Shown: positions 7,960 through 16,496 of the stretch, one piece after another
How positions within the stretch are numbered: the first letter of the stretch is position 1
How the letters are laid out: each line of letters begins with the position of its first letter
From: JANOYJ01 sp031373225
GTDB lineage: Bacteria; Pseudomonadota; Alphaproteobacteria; Rhizobiales; Rhizobiaceae
Direction: 5' to 3'
NCBI GenBank assembly: GCA_031373225.1
Contig: JANMMM010000061.1
Span: 1 to 29,564, forward strand
Length of the DNA stretch: 29,564 nt
Notes under the pieces: generated by a model
The model's database searches: none
The model's input: only the letters and a program-made list of their open reading frames with translations
What the model was told of the DNA's origin: nothing
Program-made: the position numbers and the translations under genes

Positions 7960-8079
7960 GTTTTAAGGAAATTGAAGCAACTTGGCGTGTTTCCTTGGCT
8001 GCAACCCCGGGTATTGCATGTTTCGATTTCTGTGCCTTCCCGATTGATGTTTCGCTTTTGCGCCGTTAGGGCAGGGCGC

Positions 8080-8535
8080 ATGAAACCCGTGCTGCGCATC
8101 CGGCGCCTTTCCCATGCTGATGGCCTGCCGCTGCCCGCTTACGAAACTGTGGGCGCGGCGGGCATGGACCTGCGCGCCGCCGTGCCGGAAACAACGCCGG
8201 TGACGCTCGCGCCCGGCGCACGGCTGGCGGTTCCAACCGGCATGATCTTCGAAATTCCGGATGGATTCGAGGGACAGGTCCGGCCACGCTCCGGCCTTGC
8301 CCTGAACCATGGAATCACCTGCCTGAATTCGCCGGGAACAATTGACTGTGATTATCGCGGCGAGGTGAAAGTCATCCTCGCCAATCTAGGCGCAGAGCCG
8401 TTCACCGTCACGCGCGGCATGCGCATCGCCCAGCTGGTCATTGTGCCTGTGGCGCGGGCGGAAATTGTCGAAGCCGGCGAATTGACAGAATCAACGCGCG
8501 GCGCGGGCGGGTTTGGCTCGACGGGGACGAAATGA
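8080..8535 (+). CDS. dut: Deoxyuridine 5'-triphosphate nucleotidohydrolase (dUTPase)
   Basis: 151-residue trimeric dUTPase, hydrolysing dUTP to dUMP and pyrophosphate to keep uracil out of DNA. All five family motifs are seen: AAGMDLRA (26-33), RPRSGLAL (68-75), GTIDCDYRGEVKVIL with the catalytic Asp89, RIAQLVI, and the C-terminal nucleotide-clamping RGAGGFGSTG. The ATG at 8080 was chosen because it matches the family start and has an AGGGCG site just upstream; a longer start at 7972 adds 36 unrelated residues. Its stop overlaps the start of the acetyltransferase gene (ATGA), indicating coupling. Confidence 0.97.
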   Translation: MKPVLRIRRLSHADGLPLPAYETVGAAGMDLRAAVPETTPVTLAPGARLAVPTGMIFEIPDGFEGQVRPRSGLALNHGITCLNSPGTIDCDYRGEVKVILANLGAEPFTVTRGMRIAQLVIVPVARAEIVEAGELTESTRGAGGFGSTGTK

Positions 8536-9425
8536 AACCGACAGAGACGAGCGGCCTCACCTTCCGCCAGAACTATTTCGCCGATCCCGCCGGCTGGAAG
8601 GCGCTGGCTGACCTGCTTCAAGACACATTCCACATCGACATAAGCGCGCTCGACAATCTCGGCGGCATGGAGCCGTCGTCCATGCCCTTCGCATGGTTTG
8701 ATGAAACGGGCGTCTGCGCCGCCAATTTCTCCGCCTTCTCCATGCCCATGATGGTCAGCGGCCAGCGCCGGAAGGTCGCCGCGCTTCAGTCTGGCGCCGT
8801 GCGGCCTGAGCATCGCGGCAAGGGACTCTACCGCGATCTGATGCAGCGCGCCTTCGCATGGATTGACGCGGAGGAATTTGAGCTTTCCATCCTCTACACC
8901 GACAAGCCGGCAATGTATGAGCCATATGGCTTCAAGACTGTGCCTCTGCATAAATTCACCGGTCCCGCGCCATTGCCGGGTGCGGCTGGTCCGGCCCGCC
9001 TCTTGAGCATGGACGATCAAGACGATGTCGCGCTGCTCACCAAATATATCAAACGCCGGGCGCCAGCCTCTTCACTGTTGTCGCCGATGAGCCATCCCGC
9101 CATGTTTCTGGTCAACGCCTTCTGGGACCGCGGCATCAGCTTGTCGCTGCTGGAAGGCATTTATGCCGTCATTGCTTGGCGCATGGCCGAGGGAGGCGTG
9201 TTTCAACTGTTAGACGTTGCCGCTGAAAACATTCCGCCGATGCGGGTCATCGTCTCGGCGCTGTGCGCCAGCGCCGCATCGGTGGAGTGTTTCTTTTCTT
9301 CCGACCTCTTGGACTGGCGGGATGCAGCCGTCGTCGACGAAAACCGCCTGCCGTTCATGGTGCGGGGCGATCTTTCACTTTTGCCATCACAGCCTTTCGC
9401 CTTGACGCCGATGGCGGATTTCTGA
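8532..9425 (+). CDS. GNAT family N-acetyltransferase, Eis-like two-domain form
   Basis: 297 residues. The N-terminal GNAT domain has the acetyl-CoA loop in QSGAVRPEHRGKGLYRDLMQ (about 92-111), followed by LYTDKPAMYEPYGFKTV, the Y-x-x-x-GF pattern of Eis-like acetyltransferases. A second, more divergent GNAT-like half follows. The acceptor substrate (amine, protein or small molecule) cannot be told from sequence. It overlaps the dut stop by 4 bases and lies 11 bp before the proline-racemase-family gene, so the three are probably one transcript. Confidence 0.85.
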   Translation: MKPTETSGLTFRQNYFADPAGWKALADLLQDTFHIDISALDNLGGMEPSSMPFAWFDETGVCAANFSAFSMPMMVSGQRRKVAALQSGAVRPEHRGKGLYRDLMQRAFAWIDAEEFELSILYTDKPAMYEPYGFKTVPLHKFTGPAPLPGAAGPARLLSMDDQDDVALLTKYIKRRAPASSLLSPMSHPAMFLVNAFWDRGISLSLLEGIYAVIAWRMAEGGVFQLLDVAAENIPPMRVIVSALCASAASVECFFSSDLLDWRDAAVVDENRLPFMVRGDLSLLPSQPFALTPMADF

Positions 9426-9436
9426 ACACTCCGCCC

Positions 9437-10432
9437 ATGGAAAAACTCACCGTCACCGACATGCACACCGGCGGCGAGCCGGTCAGGATCATCACCTCCG
9501 GCTACCCGCCGCTGCCGAAGGGGACGATCCTCGAGAAGCGCGCCTATGTGCGTGACAGTTTGGACCATCTGCGCAAAATCCTGATGTTCGAGCCGCGCGG
9601 CCATCACGACATGTACGGCGCGCTTCTTGTGGCGCCGGACCTTCCCGGCGCGGACCTTGCGGTGCTCTTCATGCACAATGAAGGCTATTCCACCATGTGC
9701 GGCCACGCGGTCATCGCGCTGGGCCGCTATACGGTGGACAAGGGGCTGGTCGCAAAGCGGGAGCCAATGACGCGGGTGAATGTTGAATGTCCCTGTGGCA
9801 TGGTCATTGCCGATGTCGAGGTGAAGGACGGCAAGGCGGGAACCGTCTCCTTCGAAAGCGTCCCCGCTTTTCTCCATGCGCGGGATATTGAAATCGACCT
9901 TGGCGGATACGGCCCGGTGACATTCGACATCGCCTATGGCGGCGCGTTTTACTGCCTGATTGACGCCGCCCAATTCGGCCTCGAATTCGGCGTTTCCTCC
10001 ATTGACGCCTTCGCCGATGCGGCGGACGGCCTGACCTATGCGGCAAAGAGCTTCGCGCTGTCCCACCCGGACTCCGCCGACCTTGCGTTCCTGTATGGCA
10101 CGATCATCACCGACGGCGGCGATGGCAAAAGCGCGCCGAGCAAAAACGTCTGCGTCTTCGCCGACCGCGAGGTGGACCGCTCGCCCACTGGCTCCGGCGT
10201 CACTGCAAGGCTCGCTGCCATGCATGCGCGGAGGAGCATCGGCATCGGCGAAACGCGCATTTTCGAAAGCGTCACCGGCGCGCGCTTCACCGGTGAAATC
10301 GCGCGGACGGAGCGGTTCGGCCCGCATGAGGCGGTTATCGCCCGCGTCGGCGGCATGGCGCACTATACGGGCGAATCTGTTTTCACCGTCGAAGAAGGTG
10401 ACCCGCTCGGCGGCGGGTTCCTGCTGCGTTAG
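9437..10432 (+). CDS. Proline racemase family enzyme, probably trans-3-hydroxy-L-proline dehydratase
   Basis: 331 residues of the proline racemase fold. Racemases and 4-hydroxyproline 2-epimerases use two Cys. Here the first is present (Cys88 in YSTMCGHAVIALG) but the second position is Thr251 in DRSPTGSGVTARL. Cys/Thr is the documented signature of trans-3-hydroxy-L-proline dehydratase, which makes pyrroline-2-carboxylate. The ATG at 9437 gives the family N-terminus (MEKLTVTDMHTGGEPVRI); earlier in-frame starts lie inside the upstream gene. No pyrroline-2-carboxylate reductase or transporter is visible nearby. The stop overlaps the convergent uppP gene by 4 bp. Family is certain; the specific activity is inferred from the residue pair. 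Confidence 0.9.
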   Translation: MEKLTVTDMHTGGEPVRIITSGYPPLPKGTILEKRAYVRDSLDHLRKILMFEPRGHHDMYGALLVAPDLPGADLAVLFMHNEGYSTMCGHAVIALGRYTVDKGLVAKREPMTRVNVECPCGMVIADVEVKDGKAGTVSFESVPAFLHARDIEIDLGGYGPVTFDIAYGGAFYCLIDAAQFGLEFGVSSIDAFADAADGLTYAAKSFALSHPDSADLAFLYGTIITDGGDGKSAPSKNVCVFADREVDRSPTGSGVTARLAAMHARRSIGIGETRIFESVTGARFTGEIARTERFGPHEAVIARVGGMAHYTGESVFTVEEGDPLGGGFLLR

Positions 10433-11235
10433 AAACCCACCGCCAGAGCCGCCAGACCCGCCGCGCCGACAATGATCCGCCACCAGGCGAACACGGCAAA
10501 TCCCGAGCGGCTGACATATTCGAGGAAGTAGCGCACGACGACAACTGCGCTGACAAAGGCTGCGGCAAAGCCAAGCGCAATGAGACCGGCTTCGTCAACG
10601 GTCAGATTGTCCCGGTTCTTATAAAGGTCATAAACAAACGCGCCGCCCAGCGTCGGCATGGCAAGGAAGAACGAGAACTCCGCCGCCGAGCGCCGGTCAG
10701 CGCCCAATAAAAGCGCCCCGACAATCGTCGCACCCGAACGGGACGTGCCGGGGATGAGCGCCAGGCATTGGAACAGGCCGATGCCAAGGCACAGCGGCAG
10801 CGGGAAATCCATCATGTTGGAATAGCGCGGTTTAAGGTTCATCCTGTCAATACCCAGAAGGATGATGCCGCCGATGATTAGCGTGATGCAGATCAGCATC
10901 GGCGATTCAAACAGCACGCCCTTGATGAATCCGTGCGCCAGGACACCCAATGCCGCAGCAGGCAGGAATGCGGTCAGCATTCCATAGATGAACCGCCGCG
11001 TGCGCGCATCCTTTGGAAAGTCCACGAGCAGCTGCCAAAGCTTGGCGAAGTAGACGGAGACAATCGCCAAAATCGCGCCGAGCTGAATGACGATTTCGAA
11101 CACTTTGCCCTTCGACTCAAAGCCGAGAAAATGGCTGGCGAGCAGTAGATGGCCGGTGGAGGAAACGGGAATATATTCGGTAAGCCCTTCGATCACGCCC
11201 AGAAAAAGCGCCTCGGCGCCCGTGACAATATCCAT
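10429..11235 (-). CDS. uppP: Undecaprenyl-diphosphatase
   Basis: 268-residue polytopic inner-membrane protein (BacA/UppP family) that dephosphorylates undecaprenyl diphosphate, recycling the lipid carrier for peptidoglycan and other polymers. Catalytic motifs are intact: GVIEGLTEYIPVSSTGHLLL near the N-terminus and LIPGTSRSGATI around residue 160. About eight hydrophobic segments are seen. The ATG at 11235 was chosen because it has a GGGGGA site 5 bases upstream and matches the family start; a start at 11277 adds 14 residues. It is transcribed away from the GST gene; the 130-bp gap between them must hold both promoters. Confidence 0.96.
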   Translation of the reverse strand: MDIVTGAEALFLGVIEGLTEYIPVSSTGHLLLASHFLGFESKGKVFEIVIQLGAILAIVSVYFAKLWQLLVDFPKDARTRRFIYGMLTAFLPAAALGVLAHGFIKGVLFESPMLICITLIIGGIILLGIDRMNLKPRYSNMMDFPLPLCLGIGLFQCLALIPGTSRSGATIVGALLLGADRRSAAEFSFFLAMPTLGGAFVYDLYKNRDNLTVDEAGLIALGFAAAFVSAVVVVRYFLEYVSRSGFAVFAWWRIIVGAAGLAALAVGF

Positions 11236-11365
11236 GTTTTCCCCCGAGGGTTTTCTGAGTTCCGGATTGCTTGTCACCCGAGCCTTATGTGCCTATAGCT
11301 GATTCACTTTTGGCGGGGAATCCCCTATCAGAAGGTCTGGCTGCACGGATAACACCCAAGAAATC

Positions 11366-12058
11366 ATGCTGACACTGTTCCACAACATCATGTCCACACC
11401 TTCGCGCTTCGTGCGTCTGGCGCTGTTGGAATATGAGGTGGAGACGACGCTGATCGAGGAGCGGCCATGGGCCAAACGCCGCGAATTTCTGGCGATCAAC
11501 CCGGCGGGCACGCTGCCGGTTCTGCTCGCCGAGCATAACCGCGTTGTGCCGGGCGGCATGGTGATCGCCGAATATCTGGACGAGACGCGCGGCGTTTTGA
11601 AGCGCGACCGGCGGCTGTTTGCCGAGGACCCGTTTGAGCGCGCCGAGATACGGCGGCTGTGCGACTGGTTCCTCACCAAGCTGGAAAATGAGGTCACCCG
11701 CCACTTTGTCCGCGAGCGGGTTTTCAAGGTCCAGATGACGGTCGAAGAAGGCGGCGGCGCGCCGGATTCCTCGGCGCTACGCGCGGCGCGCGGCAACATC
11801 AAGCAGCATATGAAATATCTGAACTGGCTGGCGGGCACGCGCAACTGGCTCGCCGGCGCCAAGCTGTCCTACGCAGACCTCACCGCCGCCGCCGCCATCT
11901 CCATTCTCGATTATCTCGGCGAGATCGACTGGAAGGATGCGCCCGCGGCGCGCGACTGGTATGTGCGCATGAAGTCGCGCCCCTCGTTCCGGCCGCTCCT
12001 CGCTGACCGGATACGCGGCATCAATCCGGTCTCGCACTATGCAGACCTCGATTTCTAA
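11366..12058 (+). CDS. Glutathione S-transferase-fold protein, FzlA-like
   Basis: 230 residues with a GST N-terminal thioredoxin-like domain (MLTLFHNIMSTPSRFVRLAL; cis-Pro loop INPAGTLPVL) and an all-alpha C-terminal domain (NWLAGAKLSYADLTAAAAIS). The long C-terminal stretch ending SRPSFRPLLADRI then PVSHYADLDF resembles the alphaproteobacterial FtsZ-binding GST homologue FzlA, which curves FtsZ filaments and sets constriction rate. I recall that resemblance rather than testing it; a detoxifying GST is the alternative. The catalytic Ser/Cys of active GSTs is not obvious. The 3' end overlaps queG by 20 bases. Confidence 0.85.
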   Translation: MLTLFHNIMSTPSRFVRLALLEYEVETTLIEERPWAKRREFLAINPAGTLPVLLAEHNRVVPGGMVIAEYLDETRGVLKRDRRLFAEDPFERAEIRRLCDWFLTKLENEVTRHFVRERVFKVQMTVEEGGGAPDSSALRAARGNIKQHMKYLNWLAGTRNWLAGAKLSYADLTAAAAISILDYLGEIDWKDAPAARDWYVRMKSRPSFRPLLADRIRGINPVSHYADLDF

Positions 12059-13190
12059 AGCGGCGCGCCAAGACCCGGCTGTGTTTCTGAAACAGGAAGC
12101 CGAGGTCCATGGATTCGACGCCGTCGGCGTTACCAGCCCCGACATGATTGGACAATCTGGCGCGCGGCTGCGGAATTTCGTCGCGCTGGGACGCCATGGC
12201 GGGATGGCATGGATGGAATCCGAGCTTGAGCGCCGCGCAGATCCAAGAACGCTGTGGCCGGAAGTCAGAAGCGTTGTCATGTTTGCCATGAACTACGGTC
12301 CGGCTGCCGACCCGCTCGCCAATCTGCGGAACCGGTCCAGCGCCACAATCTCCGTCTACGCGCAGAACCGCGACTATCACCAGCTCATCAAGGGCCGCCT
12401 GAAAACCATCGCCGGCCGTCTGAAACGGCTGACGCGCGCCGAAGTGAAAGTCTTTGTCGACACCGCCCCGGTCATGGAAAAGCCGCTGGCCGCCGCCGCC
12501 GGGCTCGGCTGGCAGGGCAAGCACACAAATCTGGTGAGCCGGCAAAAGGGTTCATGGCTTTTTCTCGGCAGCATTTTCAGCGCCGCCGAAATTCAGGCCA
12601 ACCAACCCGAACCCGACAATTGCGGCTCCTGCCGCGCCTGTCTCGACGTCTGCCCGACGAAGGCGTTCCCCGCACCCTACCAGCTCGACGCACGGCGCTG
12701 CATTTCCTACCTCACGATTGAACACGAAGGCCCGATCCCGCACGAGTTCCGCGCCGCCATGGGCAACCGCATCTATGGCTGCGACGACTGCCTCGCCGTC
12801 TGTCCGTGGAACAAGTTCGCCGAAGCCGCGCGCGAGGTGAAGCTGCAGGCGCGCGAAGACTTGAGTTCGCCGCCGCTGGCATTCCTGCTGACGCTGGACG
12901 ACACTTCCTTCCGCAGCTTCTTCTCCGGCTCCGCCATCAAGCGCATCGGGCGGGAGCGCTTCATTCGCAACGTACTTATTGCATCGGGCAACAGCGGCGA
13001 CGCAGCGCTGACCGCGCCCGTGTCGGCATTTCTGGGTGATGAAAGCACGCTGTTGCGCGGTGCGGCGGCATGGGCATTTTCCCGGCTTGCCAGCGGTGAG
13101 CAATTCAAGGAAACAACCGCCGCGCGGCTGGCTTTGGAACAAGACGAGACGGTGCGGGCCGAATGGGCGATTGGAGGGACGGGCATTTGA
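12039..13190 (+). CDS. queG: Epoxyqueuosine reductase
   Basis: 383-residue cytoplasmic cobalamin- and iron-sulfur-dependent enzyme that reduces epoxyqueuosine to queuosine in tRNA. Seen: the proton-donor motif VFVDTAPVMEK with Asp141, GLGWQGKHTNL, first [4Fe-4S] cluster C195GSC-RAC-LDVC205, Cys221 in RRCISYLTIE, and second cluster CDDCLAVCPWNKF (Cys248/251/255). A HEAT-like C-terminal region follows. Length is typical. The start lies inside the GST gene (20-base overlap) and the stop overlaps the next gene's TTG, suggesting a tightly coupled operon. Confidence 0.96.
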   Translation: MQTSISKAARQDPAVFLKQEAEVHGFDAVGVTSPDMIGQSGARLRNFVALGRHGGMAWMESELERRADPRTLWPEVRSVVMFAMNYGPAADPLANLRNRSSATISVYAQNRDYHQLIKGRLKTIAGRLKRLTRAEVKVFVDTAPVMEKPLAAAAGLGWQGKHTNLVSRQKGSWLFLGSIFSAAEIQANQPEPDNCGSCRACLDVCPTKAFPAPYQLDARRCISYLTIEHEGPIPHEFRAAMGNRIYGCDDCLAVCPWNKFAEAAREVKLQAREDLSSPPLAFLLTLDDTSFRSFFSGSAIKRIGRERFIRNVLIASGNSGDAALTAPVSAFLGDESTLLRGAAAWAFSRLASGEQFKETTAARLALEQDETVRAEWAIGGTGI

Positions 13191-14056
13191 ATCTGTTCAT
13201 TTTCGGCATAGGTTTTTCCGGCATCGAGATCGCCAAGGCAGCGCTGTTGCAAGGTGCGGCGGTGGCTGGCACAACGCGCTCTGAAGCGAAAGCCGCGAAG
13301 TTGAGCGATGCTGGAATTGAGCCGTTCTTGTTTGACGGCTCAGCGCCCGGCAGCGCGCTCTTGAAGCGGCTCGCAACGGTCACTCACCTCCTTGTTTCAA
13401 TCGCCCCGGATGCCGCAGGCGATCCTGCTCTGAACGCGCTCGCCGGGCATATCGCGGCGGACATGCCCGCCCTCGAATGGATTTGCTACCTTTCCACCGT
13501 TGGGGTCTATGGCGATCACGACGGCGCGTGGGTGGACGAAGAGACGCCATGCAGGCCCGTGTCAAACCGCTCCATCGAGCGCCTCAAGGCAGAAGCCGCA
13601 TGGCGCGCGCTGGCGGATGACATTTCCAAGCCCCTCGCCGTCCTGCGCCTCTCCGGAATTTATGGCCCGGGGCGCAACGCATTCGTCAATCTTGAAGACG
13701 GTTCGGCCAGGCGCATCATTAAGCCGGGTCAATATTTCAACCGCATCCATGCCGCCGACATTGCGGGCGCGGCGATGTTTCTCGCGGCCCGGAAGGCAGA
13801 CGGGCTGTTCAACGTCACTGACGACGAGCCCGTCCCGCCGCAGGATGTGGTCACTTACGCCGCGAAGCTCATGGGCATCAAGCCGCCGCCGGAAACAGCT
13901 TATGAAGACGCAAAAATGTCGCCGATGGCGCGGTCCTTCTATGGCGAGGTCAAACGGGTTTCGAATACCAAAATCCGCGCGCTGGGTTATGAGTTTGTCT
14001 TCCCAAATTATCGCGCCGCCCTTGCCGACATGTGGCAAAATGGCCGCTGGCGCTGA
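13187..14056 (+). CDS. NAD(P)-binding extended-SDR-like protein (YeeZ-type)
   Basis: 289 residues with an N-terminal Rossmann fold: LFIFGIGFSGIEIA carries the GxGxxG dinucleotide loop, later YLSTVGVYGDHDG and LRLSGIYGPGRN are typical of NAD-dependent epimerase-like proteins. The usual catalytic YxxxK is not seen; at that place is SNRSIERLKAE, as in the YeeZ-like branch. The TTG at 13187 was chosen because it overlaps the queG stop (TTGA), has GGAGG 9 bases upstream and starts at the first beta strand; an ATG at 13163 adds 8 residues. Substrate unknown. It is probably cotranscribed with queG. Confidence 0.85.
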   Translation: MNLFIFGIGFSGIEIAKAALLQGAAVAGTTRSEAKAAKLSDAGIEPFLFDGSAPGSALLKRLATVTHLLVSIAPDAAGDPALNALAGHIAADMPALEWICYLSTVGVYGDHDGAWVDEETPCRPVSNRSIERLKAEAAWRALADDISKPLAVLRLSGIYGPGRNAFVNLEDGSARRIIKPGQYFNRIHAADIAGAAMFLAARKADGLFNVTDDEPVPPQDVVTYAAKLMGIKPPPETAYEDAKMSPMARSFYGEVKRVSNTKIRALGYEFVFPNYRAALADMWQNGRWR

Positions 14057-14132
14057 GCCGCCGTAATTTGTTCAGATTTCGGTAACCATAATGCCGTCAG
14101 GGTGATTGGGATTGAATGCGCCGGAGGCGGGA

Positions 14133-15017
14133 ATGAAGTTCAAACGATTGGCACACGCGCTTTTGGCGGCATTGGCGCTGGCAGCATCGCCCGCGCTTGC
14201 GGAGCCGCCCGCCAAGGAGCTGTTCGGCGCGCAGAAGCTGCCCGCGCAGCTCCAGCCGCAGTCGCTGGGCTTCTATTCCAAAGGCTGTCTGGCTGGCGGC
14301 GTCGCCATACCGGTTGACGGACCTTACTGGCAGGTTATGCGCCTGTCGCGCAACCGCAACTGGGGCCATCCGAACCTGATTGCGCTGCTCGAAAAACTCG
14401 CGGCTGACGGAACCAAGGTTGGCTGGCCAGGCCTGATGGTCGGCGACATCTCACAGCCGCGCGGCGGGCCGATGCTCACCGGCCATGCCTCGCACCAGAT
14501 CGGCCTTGACGCCGACATCTGGATGAATCCCATGCCGAACCGGCGGCTTACCGCCCAGGAGCGCGAGGATACCAGCGCGGTCTCCATGCTCAAGGGCAGC
14601 GGCCTCTATGTCGATCCCAATATCTGGACGCAAGCGCATGCCGCCATCCTGAAAACCGCCGCCAGCTATCCCCAAGTTGAGCGCATCCTGGTGCATCCCG
14701 GCATCAAGAAAAAGCTCTGCGACACGGTCAAGGGCGACCGCGCCTGGCTGTCGAAGGTCCGCCCTTATTGGGGGCACAATTATCACTTTCACCTGCGGAT
14801 CAAATGCCAGGCCGGATCACCCGGCTGCAAGGGGCAAGAAAAGGTTGTTCCCGGCGAGGGCTGCGATGATTCGCTCGCCTGGTGGTTCACCGACGAGCCG
14901 TGGAAGCCCGCGCCAAAAACCGGCAAGCCGGTGAAAAAGAAGCCGCCGCTGCGCCTCGCCGACCTGCCGCCCGCCTGCGCGCAGGTTCTGGATGCCCCCG
15001 CCGCTGCACAAAACTAG
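14133..15017 (+). CDS. mepA: Penicillin-insensitive murein endopeptidase
   Basis: 294-residue periplasmic zinc peptidase (M74) that cuts D-Ala-meso-DAP crosslinks in peptidoglycan. Signal peptide MKFKRLAHALLAALALAASPALA is clear. The zinc/active-site residues of MepA are in place: His121 and Asp128 in GHASHQIGLDADIW, and His215/218/220 in HNYHFHLRI. Six or more Cys in the mature part (such as CLAGG, KKLCDTV, KCQAGSPGCKG, GCDDS) may form disulfides. The ATG at 14133 was chosen since it has a GGAGGCGGGA site and gives a proper signal peptide; an earlier start at 14106 adds 9 residues. A Lys/Pro-rich segment lies near the C-terminus. Confidence 0.96.
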   Translation: MKFKRLAHALLAALALAASPALAEPPAKELFGAQKLPAQLQPQSLGFYSKGCLAGGVAIPVDGPYWQVMRLSRNRNWGHPNLIALLEKLAADGTKVGWPGLMVGDISQPRGGPMLTGHASHQIGLDADIWMNPMPNRRLTAQEREDTSAVSMLKGSGLYVDPNIWTQAHAAILKTAASYPQVERILVHPGIKKKLCDTVKGDRAWLSKVRPYWGHNYHFHLRIKCQAGSPGCKGQEKVVPGEGCDDSLAWWFTDEPWKPAPKTGKPVKKKPPLRLADLPPACAQVLDAPAAAQN

Positions 15018-15072
15018 ACACGTTCCCGCCCGTTAGTTATAGCCGTTCAACCGATTAGAACGGAACAATTCA

Positions 15073-15474
15073 ATGCGGCTCGCCTTGATAGCGCATGACG
15101 AAAAAAAGCCCGGCATGGTAGCGTTTGCGCTTGCGCACCGAAAATTTCTCGAAACCTGCGACATCGTAGCGACTGGCACGACCGGCAGCCTTGTGCAGGA
15201 GGCATGCCCCAGTCTCAACATACTGCGTCTGAAAAGCGGCCCGCTTGGCGGCGACCAGCAGATCGGCGCGCTGATTGCCGAGGAGAAGGTCGACGCGCTG
15301 ATCTTCTTTGTCGATCCGCTGACGCCGTTGCCGCATGATGTGGACGTGAAGGCTCTCACCCGCTTGGCGCTGGTCTACGATATCCCCATGGCGCTGAACC
15401 GGGCGACGGCGGAACTCTTGCTTGAAAAAACACTTTCGTCCATGACTGTCAGACAAGAGAAGCGGGGCGGGTGA
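15073..15474 (+). CDS. mgsA: Methylglyoxal synthase
   Basis: 133-residue cytoplasmic enzyme converting dihydroxyacetone phosphate to methylglyoxal and phosphate, a bypass of lower glycolysis when phosphate is short. Family motifs: LIAHDEKK with His8, phosphate-binding ATGTTGSL (33-40), SGPLGGDQQIG with the catalytic base Asp61, and FFVDPLTPLPHDVDV with His88. Length is normal. Its stop codon overlaps the glk start region (TGATG), so it is coupled to glucokinase. Confidence 0.96.
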   Translation: MRLALIAHDEKKPGMVAFALAHRKFLETCDIVATGTTGSLVQEACPSLNILRLKSGPLGGDQQIGALIAEEKVDALIFFVDPLTPLPHDVDVKALTRLALVYDIPMALNRATAELLLEKTLSSMTVRQEKRGG

Positions 15475-16496
15475 TGGCGGGCGGCAATATATTGGAAAGC
15501 GTCAAATACCCCGTGCTTGTCGGCGACATTGGCGGCACCAACGGCCGCTTTGCGCTGCTTACCGGCAAGGACACCGAACTGATCTCGTTTCCAAATGTGC
15601 GCACGGCGGACTATCCGAACATTGACGACGCCATCAGCCAAGCCATCCTGCCCGCCGCGCCGCAGCCGCCCAAGACAACAATCCTCGCCATCGCCGGGCC
15701 GATAAACAGCGACGAGATCGAGCTGACCAACTGCCCCTGGGTCGTGCGCCCAAAGGTGATGATGGAAACGCTCGGTTTTGAGGAAGTCATTGTCCTCAAT
15801 GATTTCGAGGCGCAGGCGCTCGCTGTTGTGGCGCTCGACAAGGAGCACCTTGAGCAGATCGGCGGCGGCGGGGTTGATCCCGTGGCGGGCCGTGTCGTGC
15901 TCGGGCCAGGAACCGGATTGGGTGTTGCGGGCCTCATCAACGCGCGCGGCGTCTGGCAGCCGATTCCCGGCGAGGGCGGCCATGTTGATGTCGGTCCGAG
16001 ATCGCGGCGCGATTTCGAAATCTTCCCGCATCTTGAGCCGATAGAGGGCCGCATTTCCGCTGAGCAGATTCTGTGCGGGCGCGGCATGATGAGCCTCTAC
16101 CGCGCCGTCTGCGCCGCGTCGGGCGTGTCGACGCAGTTCAGCGAGCCGCATGAAATCACCGCCGGCGCCATGGTGCACGGCAATCGCTGGGCCAAGGAAA
16201 CGCTCTCCCTGTTCGCGACGTATCTTGGCCGCGTCGCCGGCGACATGGCGCTGGTCTTCATGGCCAAGGGCGGTGTGTATCTCTCCGGCGGCATCGCGCA
16301 GAAAATCCTGCCCGTCCTTCAGCAGGGCGAGTTCCGCGCCGCGTTCAACGACAAGGCTCCGCACAGTGAGATCATGGCGAAAATGCCGGTCTTCGTCATG
16401 ACGCATCCGCTGGCGGCGGTCATCGGGCTGGCCGCCTTCGCGCGCAACCCCTTCAGTTTTGGCATCAACATGAGCGGGCGGCGCTGGACAAAATGA
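15474..16496 (+). CDS. glk: Glucokinase
   Basis: 340-residue proteobacterial-type glucokinase, ATP-dependent phosphorylation of glucose to glucose 6-phosphate. Seen: phosphate loop VGDIGGTNGRFALL (16-29), VLNDFEAQALAV, VLGPGTGLGVAGLI and GEGGHVDVGPRS, and the C-terminal adenosine-site segment GVYLSGGIAQKILP. The ATG at 15474 overlaps the mgsA stop; a GTG one codon earlier is the alternative. The 3' end overlaps dapB by 4 bases (ATGA). Confidence 0.95.
   Translation: MAGGNILESVKYPVLVGDIGGTNGRFALLTGKDTELISFPNVRTADYPNIDDAISQAILPAAPQPPKTTILAIAGPINSDEIELTNCPWVVRPKVMMETLGFEEVIVLNDFEAQALAVVALDKEHLEQIGGGGVDPVAGRVVLGPGTGLGVAGLINARGVWQPIPGEGGHVDVGPRSRRDFEIFPHLEPIEGRISAEQILCGRGMMSLYRAVCAASGVSTQFSEPHEITAGAMVHGNRWAKETLSLFATYLGRVAGDMALVFMAKGGVYLSGGIAQKILPVLQQGEFRAAFNDKAPHSEIMAKMPVFVMTHPLAAVIGLAAFARNPFSFGINMSGRRWTK

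Noticed and set aside
9203..10483. 426-codon open frame on the minus strand
   Set aside because: It is a shadow antisense to the proline-racemase-family gene, composed of codon-bias artefacts with no recognisable domain.
12039..12058. Suspected frameshift because the GST and queG genes overlap by 20 bases
   Set aside because: Both proteins have complete family ends (HYADLDF tail; normal QueG N-terminus), so the overlap is genuine.
15043..15063. Inverted repeat CCGTTC-N9-GAACGG just before mgsA
   Set aside because: Only 6-bp arms with a 9-base loop, near a start codon in GC-rich DNA; no promoter elements line up with it, so chance is likely.
15375..16406. 343-codon minus-strand open frame opposite glk
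   Set aside because: Antisense to clear glucokinase motifs; long antisense frames are common in high-GC genes.
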